Assembly: GCA_020310875.1 (NCBI GenBank)
Contig: CM035407.1
Coordinates: 200,202,325-200,266,324, forward strand
DNA from: Ceratopteris richardii
Taxonomy: Eukaryota > Streptophyta > Polypodiopsida > Polypodiales > Pteridaceae
Length of the DNA stretch: 64,000 nucleotides
Reading direction: 5' to 3'
The translations under genes and the position numbers were made by a program. Shown in pieces: positions 34,382 to 46,358 of this stretch. The notes under the pieces were generated by a model. That model was not told the DNA's origin and did not search any database. It saw nothing but the letters and a program-made list of their open reading frames with translations. Positions within the stretch are counted from its first letter, which is position 1. Each line of letters opens with the position of its first letter.

Positions 34382-37200
34382 ATGAAAGGACGAAGAGGAA
34401 GATTTAGTAAATTTTATTATACAAGAGCGCAAGCAAAAGCAGCTAACGTGGAGTCATCTTCTGAATTTTATGATTGGTACGAAGCACAAGAGGAATCTAA
34501 CCTAGAAACTGAAGAGGAGGAAGGAGGAACAAGTGCAGTTGAAGCTAGGCTGGTGGGCGGTATACTAGGAGTGCTATTCCTAACAAAAGCAACTGTAGGA
34601 GTTAGAAGACGACTCCAATTCAATCCAATTGTAGGGACGATTGATCAAAGAACTAGGCGTACACCTCAGCCACAACCAATGGCGCAATTGCCTCCAAATC
34701 CCAAGGTCAAAGCAACCTATTTTAGGCGACGTTCTAAAGAAGATGCTAACTATCATGTTGCTCAATTCAAGATAAAGTGGACATCAAATGGATATCTAGC
34801 CATATATGGTGATGCAATCAAACTCTAGCAATCTGCAGTTGCATTGGAAGAAAGAGCAATGAGCTAGTTCAATCAATACAATATTGCTCATTTCTTTACA
34901 TATGATGCATTAAAAATAGCATTTTTTTAAAGATTTAGGAAAGAAAAAACTCCCTCTGATGTGTTGAGGAAGTTGAGAGAAATTAGAAAAAGGAACATGT
35001 TAGTAGAAGACTATGCTCATAAATTTAGAACTTTAATGGAAAGATTACAGGGCAATGAGAGACCTACCGACGAGATGTTGGCAGGTTATTTCTTAAAAGG
35101 ATTAAGGAGCAGCATTAGGCATGCAGTGGCAAGTGTGGATATAGCTAATGGTTTTAATGTATTAGTGTTAGCAGCTGCAAGAGTTGAAAGAAGATTTGGT
35201 AGATTGAAGAAGAGGCACAATGACTCTAGTTGAGATGTTGAACCTGATCATTAGGGGAAAAAATGAACCCTGCATGGGCCTTTTAGATTAAGAGGTGATT
35301 AGTGATGGACCAATGAGAAGAGGGTGGTGGCCACAGTCTAATGCCTTGATCACCTAGGCTAGGCATAGGCTTCCCTTATTTCTTTGTGGTCAAAGGTGGT
35401 ATCAATGACTAAAAACCATGAGTTCTTCTATAAAAGTGGTTTGATAGGACTAGAGTTTCAACCATAACCATTGGATGAACTCAAAGATCTAATGGCTCAT
35501 GTTAAATATCAAGAAAAAAGTTGGCATGCAATCTGCCCATTGGATGTACCAAGGATCTAATGGTTCATCTTAAAACTCAAGAAAAAAGGCGCCTTTCTAT
35601 CTCTATCGTTGGATGGACCCAAAAACGAATGATCTAGATTAAATCGGTTGGAGTTTGGGCCACTTTAAATCACATCCGTTGGATCATTGCTTGATCTAAT
35701 GGTTTTGAAGACTTACTTTTAAAATGATCCCGAGGTTATTTATAAGCTATCAGATGATTGGTCCATCGGACAACGATCATCTTATCGTGCCATGGAGCTC
35801 CATCCAGTTTTTTGTCTTCTTCTGCCAGTCCACAACCTCTCTTAGCTCATTGAATGCTTGATATTTTGTCTTTTCTTGACAGACACTAAGTCCACAATCT
35901 TGACCATCCGTGAGCATCTCATCTAATGGACAAGAGTGCATACGACTACCCATTTCTTAGAAGCTTTGTCGCCTTGTGAGAGACATAACGAAGACAATCA
36001 CAACCGTCGATGTGATCATATCCAAGGGTGAAAAATGCCCAGGAGTCCATTTGGACTGAGCACCAACTTGAGAATAAATATTTTATTTTGAAAACCACTA
36101 GTGGTATTTTTTCTAGCCTTAAACCCTGTTTTTGCTAATCTTAACCCCTAAAAATTAGGGATCCTTACAAGGCCCATGTAGGGTTCATTTTTTCCCCTAA
36201 CGTTTTAGAAATGGAGTCAAAGAAAGGCACCACTGATTTTGAATCGGACAGTGAGGATGAAGAGGTTGTGGTGAGAAGGCACCATAAATGTAAAGGTAAG
36301 AAAAGTATAGAGGAAGCTTTTATTAGTAAATTAAAGAAACATGGATACTCTATAATTGCTCTAAAGGAGAAAAGGTTTTGCGAAATTTGTGATAAAGATG
36401 GACATACAACAAATCAGTGTTATATAATCCCAAACATCGAGGACAAAGTTCAAGGTAGGACAATAGGAATAATAATGAATTTGTAGCAAATCTGGCCATT
36501 CCAGTTCAAGAACGTGGTGGTTTTCAGAGGCAGCAGCAAGGAAGACCTCCATGGAGAGATCAAGCCAACCAGCAAGGAAATTATTAGGGTAATCAACAAG
36601 GGAATCAGCAGGCAGACCACCGAGAGTGATGCCATGTGGATATTGTTCTACACTAGACCATTGGATTGGGCCTAATTGTCCTTTTTGGGTTAAGCATAGA
36701 GAAGAAAGGGCTATACTGGTGGTTTGTTATAATCAAAATAACCAGCAAGGGCAACAACAGCAACAGGGCCAGTAAGCTGCTCAAGTGAATGTTGTAGTAA
36801 TAGATTTATCATATCAAGAATGTCATAATGATTTAGGTGCAAGTACATCAAGAAGTCTACATCAAAACCATGAAAATCAATGGAATTGTGATTGTAAGCA
36901 ATGTGATAAAGTCAAGGATGTGGATGTCTTGGCGCTTACAAGGTTGAAGAATAAAGGTCCCATTGATTTGCAAGAGCAAAAACAGATCCAACAAGATTAG
37001 CAAAAGCAAGTACGATTTTAGATTTTATCTCAGGAAGAGGAGGATGCAACATTCCTATAGAACACAAAGAAGGAGGATAAGATCAAGAGCAAGAAGGAGT
37101 TAGACAATGATTGGTTCAAGGTAATAATTAACTCTCCTTTGGAATTTTCCTTAGATCAATTTTTATCTTTAGCACCAACTTTTAGAGAGAAATTGCTCAA
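34382..37200 (+). pseudogene. Gy3 gag, interrupted by a DNA element
   Basis: It begins MKGRRGRFSKFYYTRAQAKA. The capsid is of the Retrotrans_gag type: DANYHVAQFKIKWTSNGY (34742), TPSDVLRKLREIRKRN and RPTDEMLAGYFLKGLRSSIR (35062). A DNA element occupies 35254-36197. Gag resumes with a charged segment and a zinc knuckle CEICDKDGHTTNQC near 36382-36423, spaced CX2CX4HX4C as usual. Gln-rich sequence follows to about 37200. Stops at 34827, 35231, 36484 and 36768 and shifts make it non-functional. Confidence 0.8.
35254..36197. mobile_element. 944-bp TIR DNA element (non-autonomous, MITE-like)
   Basis: The left end GGGGAAAAAATGAACCCTGC is matched by the reverse complement of the right end (GGGGAAAAAATGAACCCTAC); the inverted repeat is about 29 bases with one mismatch. 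TA borders both sides (35252-35253 and 36198-36199), consistent with a TA target duplication. The broader flanks ATTA and TAAC leave a three-base TNA duplication open. No transposase is encoded. Internally, blocks around TTGGATG...GATCTAATGG recur near 35470, 35540, 35610 and 35685. It splits the Gy3 gag frame, so it inserted after Gy3. Confidence 0.82.
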
Positions 37201-37239
37201 GAAGCTAGTTGGACAATAGTTAGAGCCACCAACTATGCA

Positions 37240-37858
37240 GGTACCTTCAACATCAGCTAATAATATTGATCCAACTGATGTGGATTTTGTTATGCCAGTA
37301 ATTCAGGCACAATGTAAACAAAGGCAATTTGATGAGGTTTTGTTAGATGGTGGATCAAGAGTCAACATATTACCTAAGCACATTTTTTAAGAAATGGGGA
37401 ACGGGGCTTTGGCTCAAGCACCCTTTCAAGTAAGGATGGCATATCAAACTAGAGTTCAAACTTTGGGCATTCTGAAGCAACAACAAATCATAATTGCAAG
37501 GATGTCATTCATGGTAAATTTTGTGGTAATTAGAATGTTCGAGTCTACTTACCCGTATGAAATGTTGTTCGGTAGAACTTGGTTCAGGTTGGCTAAAGTT
37601 AAGCAAGATTGGGGATTGAATGTGGTTGTGATCACAAAAGGCAAAAAGCAAGTTACCATACCAATGAAAGGTAGAAGAAACATGTTGGTAACAAAGAAAC
37701 CACTGATGGCTCAGACCATTAGTTTAGCCGACAAGATTGAAGATGATGAAGAGGAGGAATTTTTGAAGGCTAACCCAATAGTGGTACCAGTACTGGAGGT
37801 AGATGTGGAAGGTGTGTTATCAAAGGATGAGGATTTGTTGGAGAAGACAAGTGAATGA
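37240..37858 (+). pseudogene. Gy3 protease
   Basis: A gypsy aspartic protease with the active site LLDGGSRVNILP (37339-37375), the DGGS variant common in the Tat/Ogre side of plant gypsy elements. A stop lies at 37388. The C-terminal half reads VVIRMFESTYPYEMLFGRTW (37526), ending in the hydrophobic FGRTW motif. An acidic linker follows to 37858. The domain order gag-PR-RT is normal. Confidence 0.78.
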
Positions 37859-38089
37859 GCTCTAGGTGACACATTGGAAGGCACATAACTGAGATAGATG
37901 TTTGAGCAAAATCTTGAAATTTCGACTCAAAAAAACTGGAGCACCAAGAGAAAGAGGTAATTAATTTGGCTGAAAGGATATATGAACAAAAATATGCAAG
38001 TTTTGGCAAGGTAAAAGAGGATGAACTTCAGGAGGTTAATTTAGGAACGAATGTTGAACCAAAGATGCTCAGAGCAAGCAAAGAATTAG

Positions 38090-38890
38090 AAGGCTAGTTC
38101 TTGGAAGATCTGATTCGTTTATTGAAGGAGTATGTGGATGTATTTGCATGGATCACAGGTGAAAGGAATAGACACAGATATACATCAACATATGAAAAAT
38201 TTAAAGAAAGATGCAGTTTTGGTTGTGCAACAAAGATATCATATGAATCCTAATTTTGCAAAACATGTTAATGAAGAAATTGATAAGTTATTGGTGGTAG
38301 GATTGATCAAACTAGTTAATCAGGTCACATGGTTGTGTCATATTATAGTGGTTCCTAAAAAGAATGGAAAGTTGAGAATTTGTGTTGATTACATAAAATT
38401 AAATGCGGCAACAATTACAGATCCCTTCCCTATGCCATTTTGTGATGCAGTATTGGATGGAGTAGCTGGACATGAGACGTTTAGCTTTTTGGATGGATTT
38501 TTTGGCTATAATCAAATTCGTGTTGCTGAGGAGGATCAGCACAAAACTGTATTCATTACAGAATTTGGTGCTTATGTGTTCATAGTTGTGAGTTTTGAAT
38601 TGAAAACTGGACTACCTTCATTCAATTATGTGGCACATCAAGTGTTTGAACCTTATTTGCAAGATTTCATGCAAGTCTTTGTGGACGAATTTTGAGTATT
38701 TGGGAAAAAGATACAACAACTCCTGCATCTGAAATCTTGTTTTGACATATGTAGAAAATTTAGGATGGTGCTCAACACATTCAAGAGTGTCATTGCGGTG
38801 AAGAGTGGCATCTTATTAGGCCATGTTATTTCTCAAGAGGGAATGGCTATTGATGTTTAAAATATTAAGCCGTTAGGATAGCAAAAGCCC
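38090..38890 (+). pseudogene. Gy3 reverse transcriptase
   Basis: It includes HIIVVPKKNGKLRICVDYIK (38339), SFLDGFFGYNQIRVAEEDQH (motif A Asp present) and, at the catalytic box, VFVDEF (about 38676-38693) in place of YVDDF, followed directly by a stop. The thumb region is degraded (GILLGHVISQEGMAIDV near 38810-38860). Substitution of the second catalytic Asp by Glu plus the stop make it inactive. Confidence 0.85.
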
Positions 38891-38979
38891 CAACAAATGT
38901 GAAAGAAGTAATGAGGTTTGTTGGACAAATCAAGTGGCATGCTAGGTATTTGAGGTACTTAGGTAATATTTCATTACCC

Positions 38980-39536
38980 CTCTAACTCATTTAACGAAGA
39001 AAGATGTTCCATTTGTATGGGTTGAAGCTCAAGAAAAAGCATTTCAATTATGGAAGAAGATAGTTTCAATAGCACCAATTTTGCAGCCACCAGATTGGTC
39101 TTTACCATTTCACATCTTTGTAGATGCATCCAATGTAGCAGTTGGTGTCGTGTTGATGCAACAAAAAGAAAAAGGATGGTATAGACCAATGTATTATGCT
39201 AGTAGGGTCTTGTGTTTAGCTAAAATAAATTATCCGATGACTGAAAGAGAGGCATTAGCAATGGTGTATGTTCTTAATAAATTTAGAAATTATTTGTTGG
39301 GTAATAAAGTGGGTTTTCATGTAGGCCACCAGGCTTTGCTTTATCTAATCAAGAAGCCTCTATTAACAAGAAGATTGGCAAGATGGATGCTTTTATTACA
39401 GGAATTTGATGTTGTTATTATTCATACTCCAAGCAAAGAGCATGCAATGGTAGATTATTTCAGTAGATTAGAGTCAAGAGAAGCACCAGTAGGAGTAAGT
39501 GATGAGTTTCCAAATGCGAAGTTATTCAATGCATAA
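38980..39536 (+). pseudogene. Gy3 RNase H
   Basis: It reads APILQPPDWSLPFHIFVDAS, then VGVVLMQQKEKGWYRPMYYA, FHVGHQALLYLIKKPLLTRR (the usual FxTDH has become VGH) and EHAMVDYFSRLESREAPVGV. The frame is open from 39081 to 39536. Confidence 0.85.
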
Positions 39537-39539
39537 ATT

Positions 39540-40845
39540 GCTGATTCTAATTCTTGGTATGACCAATTATTAGTGTTTCTAATTGATGGAGCATTGGCTC
39601 AACATTTTACACTTGATTAGAGGAAGAAGTTTGCTCTTAAAAGTAGACCATATTTGGTTATAGCTCATGCATTGTATAAAAAAGGGGTGGATCAGGTCAT
39701 TAGAAGGTGTGTACCAGATTTTGAGCAACCAACTGTTTTGCAAGAAGCACATTCAGGAGCAGTAGGAGGACATTTTTGAGGTGATATTACAAGAAAGAAG
39801 GTTTTACAAGCAAGATTGTGGTGGCCTCCTGTATTAAAGTATGCTCATGAGTTTGCTAAAAGATGTGTGATTTGTCAGAAAACAGGTCAACCAAATAATT
39901 CAGATTTGATGTTTGATCACCCTATTTTACCATTGGATCCATTTTAGAAATAGGGCATGGATTTTGTTGGGCCTATCAAGCCTATTACTCAATGTGGTAA
40001 TATATATATTTTAGTAGTTACAGATTATTGCACAAAGTTGGTGGAAGCAGTAGCACTCAAGGACAACAAGGCAGCAAGTGTTGCAAAGTTCCTCTACCAC
40101 AACATCATGGCTAGGTTTGGTTGTCCCGTTGAGTTAGTAAGTGATAAAGGAGCTCATTTCCTTAATGAAGTAATTTCCGAATTAACAAAAACTCGTCTGA
40201 CTATGCATAAAAAGTCTATAGCTTATCATCCTCAAGCAAATGGTCAAGTGAAAAGTACTAATAAGATTTTGCTGCATATTCTTAAAAAGTTAGTGCATGA
40301 AAATTAGAAAAATTGGGATTTGTTGCTTGATTCAGCCTTATGTTCCTTTCGAAAAAGTAACAACAGGTATGACACCATTCAGATTGGTTTATGGCTTAGA
40401 AGCAGTAGTTCCGATGGAGTTTGTGGTTCCCAGTTTGCGAGTCACAACAAAAAAGATGTCTGTTGAAGTATCAATCAAGCATTGGAGTAAGTATCTTCTT
40501 CAATTGGAGGAGGATCGTTTAGTTAGTGCATACATAACTGAGGTTATCCAAAGAAGGAGACATGCTTGGGTTAATATGAATGTGTAATTCAAGATATTTC
40601 AGGCTGGAGTTTGCATGATGGTGTACAACTCCAAATTAGGGCCACATCTAGGAAAACTCACCTTGAGATATAAAGGTCCATATCAGATTGTGCAAGACCT
40701 AGGTCAAGGAACCTTTTCACTAGTTGATGTGTTTGGCACGAGAATGGAAAAGCCAATCAATGGATTTCATTTGAAGAAATTTCAAGGGAAGCCACCGCAT
40801 ATGGATTGGTCGTCATCTAATCTACTACAGGTGATGTGTAATTGA
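39540..40845 (+). pseudogene. Gy3 integrase
   Basis: One zinc-binding domain: HSGAVGGHF (39748), a stop, then CVICQ (39865). In the core, the first Asp is in MDFVGPI (39957), the second in VSDKGAHF (40138). The catalytic Glu is replaced by Lys in ANGQVKSTN (40240-40266). The C-terminal domain follows (MTPFRLVYGLEAVVPMEFVV; YKGPYQIVQDLGQGTFSLVD) to 40845. Stops at 39536, 39619, 39946, 40306 and 40585 break it. Confidence 0.87.
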
Positions 40846-41449
40846 GAAAATCAGATTGGCACCATAGGTGATCACAGAAGTAAGAAGTCATATTTCTCTA
40901 CAATTTTTTCAACGGTTCTATGTTTTCTCAAAAAATGTTGGTTTAAGAGTACTTTAAGTACATTCTTGAGGGTACATTGGTTTGCAAAAGTGGATTTGAG
41001 GTTAAGGGTGGTACTATTTAAAGTTTACTCAATTAGATCTTACTTGGTCAAATTTTACTATATCGAATTCTGGTTAATCGGATTCTACTCAATTGCATGT
41101 TGGTATGTTGGAAATTGTTTAGTCAGATTTTGCTGGTTCCGAGTTCTCTCAGTCATAATTTCTCACTTAGAAATGGTTGAGTTGATGTTTCTATGTGTAA
41201 TTGGTGCTCTATTCAATCTGACATTTGTTCATGGGAGAAGAGAAGCATAAAAATATTTTAATTTGTTGCATCAATTCGCGAGAAAAATTTATTTGTTGAA
41301 AGTTTCGCTTGAAAGTATGCATTATGGAATGGTGGTGCAATTCACAAGAATTATAGTGTCATATGATGTCTAGATTTTTGCTTCAGATTGGTACAATTCA
41401 ATCGTGTGTTTCAAACATGCAAATTTATGCACCAAAGGAAGAAAATTAG
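40846..41449 (+). other. Gy3 spacer between integrase and extra ORF
   Basis: About 600 bases without a credible gene. At 41010-41170 it contains degenerate units of about 20 bases (TTACTCAATTAGATC, TTTTGCTGGTTCCGAGTT) that recall the repeats in the Gy3 LTR. Confidence 0.5.
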
Positions 41450-43420
41450 TTTACCCTCTGTGATTTTGAGCGCAAACACAACAAAACATGAGGAGTAGAG
41501 TGCACAAAAGAGAAGTGGTTGCTTGCAAAGAAGGTTCTTCTATTGAAGAGAGTGATAGCTTGCTCCAAAGAGGAAGAGGATGATGCACAAACTCCGACAT
41601 CGGCCAATAAGTTGTCACAGTCAATGATGGAGCCTTTTACAGATTTCAAGATAGAAATTGATGTAAGTGCACCTTTGCATAATATCTAGTTACAACATAT
41701 TTCCCTGTTTGAGTTTGCATCCTTACTATGGGCGAGATAGAAGTTGAATTACTATGCTAGAACTCAGATGGATATCATGAGGAGGAGGAAAGGACAGTTG
41801 TCTCCTTAGGTGAATTTTTCTTCTGAACTAATTGCTGAGGTCTTTAAAGTACCTTTATTAAAAGAACAAGTGGTGCCTAAATGTACTGAGGAAGAAATGA
41901 AAAAAGAATTTGGCCCTAGGGAGGGAGTAGACAATATTATATGTTAAAGAATGTATCCTATACACGAAGAGAGCAATTGAAGTGGTATCTTGAGCGTTAG
42001 TGCTTCATTGTCAAATATTATTATATGTCCAAAGATAATTTTGTAGCATTAAGTTGGGCAGAAAAAGGGGGAGCTATTAGATGGGCTCATTGGATATTCA
42101 AAAGGATGTACAGTGAGGTATTTGCTTTAGATAAATGCAAGACACAGGCTAATAGTAGGTTGGTAGCATATTTTGGAGCAATTTCCAATTTGTACAGCAG
42201 TTTGAGTGAAATGAGGTTGTTTGGCCTAAAGTACAGGACAAGCAGATGGATTCTCTAAGGATTCAGGAGAAGGAGCATGGTGGTATGAAAGAGCAAGACC
42301 AATTGGATGACACGTATAGTGACTTATTAAAAGCTGGTTATAAGCTAGAGGAAGTCAATTATGTGGTACAAAAACTATAGAGCAAATCTTCTAAAGGGGT
42401 AAGTTTTAATGAAACACCGTTTAACGTCACAAAAGAGATAGAATAGTCAAAGGTGTTGGGTCAAAGTTTTAAATTGTCAAAGAAGTGTAGGTTGGAACCT
42501 ATATTACAAACTGTGGGTTATACAATTTTGGTACCACAATTGTCTCAAGTTAATGTTGAACCAAGTACAGAAGTGGTAGAAATGCAACAGAAGTTGGATG
42601 CAGTGTGTAAATGTATACTAAAGCAAGATGGTTTTTTAAAAGAGCAGCAGTTACTTACTAATGTCTTAAACTCTAAGGAATATCATGTACTCAAGGCTCA
42701 AGTTCAAAGTTTACAGGAGAAGTTACAAAAGACAATACAACCGCATGAAGAGCTACTATCTTCTTTTGATAGCAACAGGTTAAGAAGTATTGAAGGTTAA
42801 GAAGTTTCTTCGAGAATTTGATAATTAGACAGAGATGATGAAACATATGGTAGAAATAGAATTAAAAAAATTAGCTCAATTGAATATAACATTACAGGTA
42901 GATAATGAAGTGTTGATATCGAGAATTAAACCTTTATTGGTCTTGGAGAAGCAGATGTTAAAAAATGGGGAACTAGAGATGGATGCAATGTTAATGATAG
43001 ATATGGATATGATGATCATAAAGCAACATATGCAGAAGTTTATGCAGGACCTGTGGATAGGGTTGAAAGAGAGATTACAAGCCCTAATTAGTTATGCTCG
43101 TGATTAGCTGAAAGATGGCTTTATATCAGTACAAGAGAGTTAGTTGATGAAAATTATTGAACAACATGAAGCTGAGAAGCAAGTATTATTACAATCGATT
43201 GCAAAATTGAAAGAGCAGATTGTTCACCATAATTTGGATAAAGAATTGGATGTCTTGGTTTAGAAGTAGGAAAAGGTTGCATTAAAGAAGATGGTAGAGC
43301 AAGAAGATATGGAGGCTGAAGATCAAGTTTATGAATGTATTGAGGTTGTAGTGTAAGTTCAGCATAAAGATGACAAGAGAGAGCTTAGCATTGTAATCTA
43401 TGATCAAGGGATTGTGAATT
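41450..43420 (+). pseudogene. Gy3 extra ORF downstream of integrase, coiled-coil protein
   Basis: Broken frames in the pol sense. An N-terminal part includes MDIMRRRKGQLSP and EEEMKKEFGPREGVDNIIC (41890). The best globular stretch is 42025-42258 (MSKDNFVALSWAEKGGAIRW). Heptad-rich sequence then follows: VVEMQQKLDAVCKCILKQDG (42573), VLKAQVQSLQEKLQKTIQPH, IELKKLAQLNITLQVDNEVL and QQEKVALKKMVEQE-like sequence to about 43340. Stops are frequent. The unknown globular part plus long coiled coil after integrase parallels TatY. I do not recognise a domain family. Confidence 0.55.
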
Positions 43421-43463
43421 TGGGTCTAACTTTTAGGAAAACTCCTCCACTAGGCCGTGCTAG

Positions 43464-43471
43464 GTGTTGAC
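43464..43471. repeat. hAT target-site duplication, left copy
   Basis: GTGTTGAC, identical to 52596-52603. An 8-bp duplication is the hAT superfamily hallmark. Confidence 0.93.
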
Positions 43472-43550
43472 CAGGGTAAAAAATAAGACCACCCCCCTCA
43501 CTCAAAAGTATATAAACATGGGCGAATTTCTCTAAGCATCTCATATTATA

Positions 43551-44140
43551 ATTATAAATATTTTGGCGAATTTTCATAATAATTTCCTTTTGAAAAATAA
43601 AAAAATTGGCGAATTTTAATGATAACTTCCATTTGAAATATAAAAGTTTATTTGAAATTTGATGATAACTTCTCTTAAAACTACACAAATGTTTGATCAT
43701 TTGATATCATTCACTATGCTAAATCACCTCTTCTGCTATCTTACCTTTGTGATCCTCTTCACTTTTGCTACCTTCTTCTTCCATCGTTGGTCACACTTTT
43801 CTTCACTTTCACTACCCATATTGAGATGTGTGTGTATGTGTGTGTGTGTGTGTAATTATAAATATTTTGGTGAATTTTGATAATAATTTCCTTCTTGAAA
43901 ATTAAAAAATTTATGAATTCTAATGATACCTTCCATTTGAAATATAAAATTTTATTTGAATTTTGATGATAACTTCCCTTAAAACTATACAAATGTTTGA
44001 GCATTTGATATCATTCACTATGCTAAATCACCTCTTCCCCTATCTTACCTTTCTAGTCCTCTTCACTTTTGCTACCTTCTTCCATCATTGGTCATACTTT
44101 TCTTCAACTTCACTACCCATATTGGTATGTGTGTGTGTGT
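43551..44140. repeat. 304-bp tandem duplication in hAT left end
   Basis: The block starting ATTATAAATATTTTGG at 43551 recurs at 43855, with copies diverged by scattered substitutions. Each copy ends in a GTGTGT run after CACTACCCATATTG. The second copy has replaced GGCGAATTT by GGTGAATTT, weakening the presumed binding motif. Confidence 0.88.
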
Positions 44141-44175
44141 ACATACATACATACATACATACATACATACATACG

Positions 44176-44217
<42 letters not shown>
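44137..44217. repeat. (GT)n (CATA)n (TA)n (GA)n compound microsatellite
   Basis: Runs of GTGTGT, then CATA repeats (44142-44175), TATA repeats and GAGAGA to 44217. The short frames across it are artefacts. Confidence 0.95.
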
Positions 44218-44832
44218 AAGCAGTATATATATACTATGTAAGTACTATACTACTAACCCATTGAAAGGTGCAAATAGTCTACTCATATCGAGGAGGATCG
44301 CTCCATTATAAAAAGTTGAAACTGTATTGGCTTCCTACATAATCAATTGTACCTTGCTACATTTTAATGTGGTAAGTAAGCAGCCAATAATTTGACTTTC
44401 ATACCTGTGCACATACATACCTGATACATATCGATCAAAGCATATACATACCTGCATACATGTACAAATTCCAACATTTGCAGTAGAGGACAGATTGAAT
44501 AGAGCCTATGCAAACTTGCATATGCAAAAAGATGTGTTTGCATGTTTAGTGACAAGAAGATCAAACAAAATTATGGCTTCTTTGTACACATCGACTGTGC
44601 TTTGTAGGTTGCAGATCTAGGAATACTCTATGGAACATCATGACAGATTCCATGGTATGGGAGAAATGAATGATGAATGCATAGGATTCTGATATCTATG
44701 ATGCCTCATCTGATAGGAACCAAGAGAATGTTTTCCTGCATATTTAGTATCAAGAACTATGGCTTTTGGTAGCCCCTTGAATCATCTGCTATACTCTACA
44801 TTGTGCAGATCTGGGGACCCTAAGTGACCCTG

Positions 44833-44953
44833 AATGCTGAAGAAGGTTAGGGAGAGAAAGCTTTGGCCTATTTAGAATGTATACAAAGTAAAGGCTTCAT
44901 TACAGATGATGGGACCTATGCCAGTGCCTTGAAGGCTAATGTTACTTCACAAT
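44833..44953 (+). pseudogene. PPR-repeat gene fragment (plus strand) inside hAT
   Basis: A frame reads GEKALAYLECIQSKGFITDD then GTYASALKANVTS, the form of a pentatricopeptide repeat (compare the family pattern G..EAL..F..M...G..PD..TF...L.AC). One stop precedes it (44848). It covers about one repeat. PPR proteins bind organellar RNA; this piece is far too short to act. It most likely derives from a host PPR gene copied or captured into the transposon. Confidence 0.5.
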
Positions 44954-46358
44954 GATGCAGTTTTTAGCATTGCTCTGGTTGATGCACTTCAGAACAATCC
45001 TAGATTTTCATTATCAATCAAATCACAAGCAGTTCTTAAAAGTGAGGTCTGAAGATGGCACAAGCATAAAAGTAAAGCATAAAATATTGTATCCTATCTT
45101 TTTGCACATTTATTTGGTAGTAGGCAATCATACCCAGAAGTCCAGTAATGAACAACTTAAGAGAGATTCACTTCAATATAAAAGCATAAGCTGAAACTGA
45201 GAAGAATGCATAGGACTAGACTATACCATCAGTCCTCCTAAAGCCATGCTTATCACAATTTCCTGTACAGAAATACTATGGCACAAGAGAACCAGCAGAC
45301 TGTCTACATCTTATATGAAGAACCAAAACATCCTGACACATCACTATCATCAGATGAACTTCTTAAGACCCCATCTACCAACAGTTCCATAGATTGATCA
45401 TATGTAAGGCCTGGTCCGATATACCTCATATACAGCTCATCTTGAATAATCAAAAGAAGCTGATGAAATGAATTATTTCAACATGCATTATTTATACTAT
45501 GTCACCTGTATATGGAAGCCATCTCCTTCATAATAGAAATCTAAGAAAACCCCAAATTCACCCTCATACAAAACTGCAACTATAAGCTCATGTTATTCAA
45601 CCACAAGATCATACAACCATCAGCACAAAATGCAAACAAAAGATAGGACAAACTTGAACAAAGAATCAACAAGTGAAAACTACCAAGATCAACATCCGAT
45701 TAATAGAGAATTCGGAGAGCAACAACATGCATCAGCAGGACAAAATACACACAGCAGTTGATGATTTTTAATAGCAGATATATGCTGATCTTCAAGCATA
45801 GACAAAAGATAATCAACTAGATGTACTTCAACACATGTATTTAAATATACAAATTAGAAATATGTACAGACTAATGAGAGGATCAAAAGTCTTATAGGTA
45901 AATAGTATTTCATAATGTAGATCTCACCATTTGCAAGGAATGAAACTTTAGATGATGTAAAAAGCAAGGAAACCTTGATGCATATATAAAGAGATCATGG
46001 ATCAGTAGAGTTTCCACTCGTCCTCCTGCTGCTACTGCTCCTCACCCATGCCTCCTCTCTGTGCGTATCCCTCCCCCGTCTCCCTCCTTGGTCAATAATA
46101 TTAGATTAGAATTCGGACACCAGAACATCAGCCAGGATCTACAAGCTTGAAAGTGGAAGCAATTACCTCATTTTGAACCCTCTGGGGGTGGTGCTCCCAT
46201 TGAAAAGCATTACAAAATATGCACCTTGAGATTCACTCAGTTGGCAGGGACTAAGAAGCTTTTGTTGGCTTGTTTCATCAACAGGAGTTACCTAGAAACA
46301 CACACACATAGAAACACATACACATATATACATAAGCTCAGTACTGTTGTCCTGTCTG

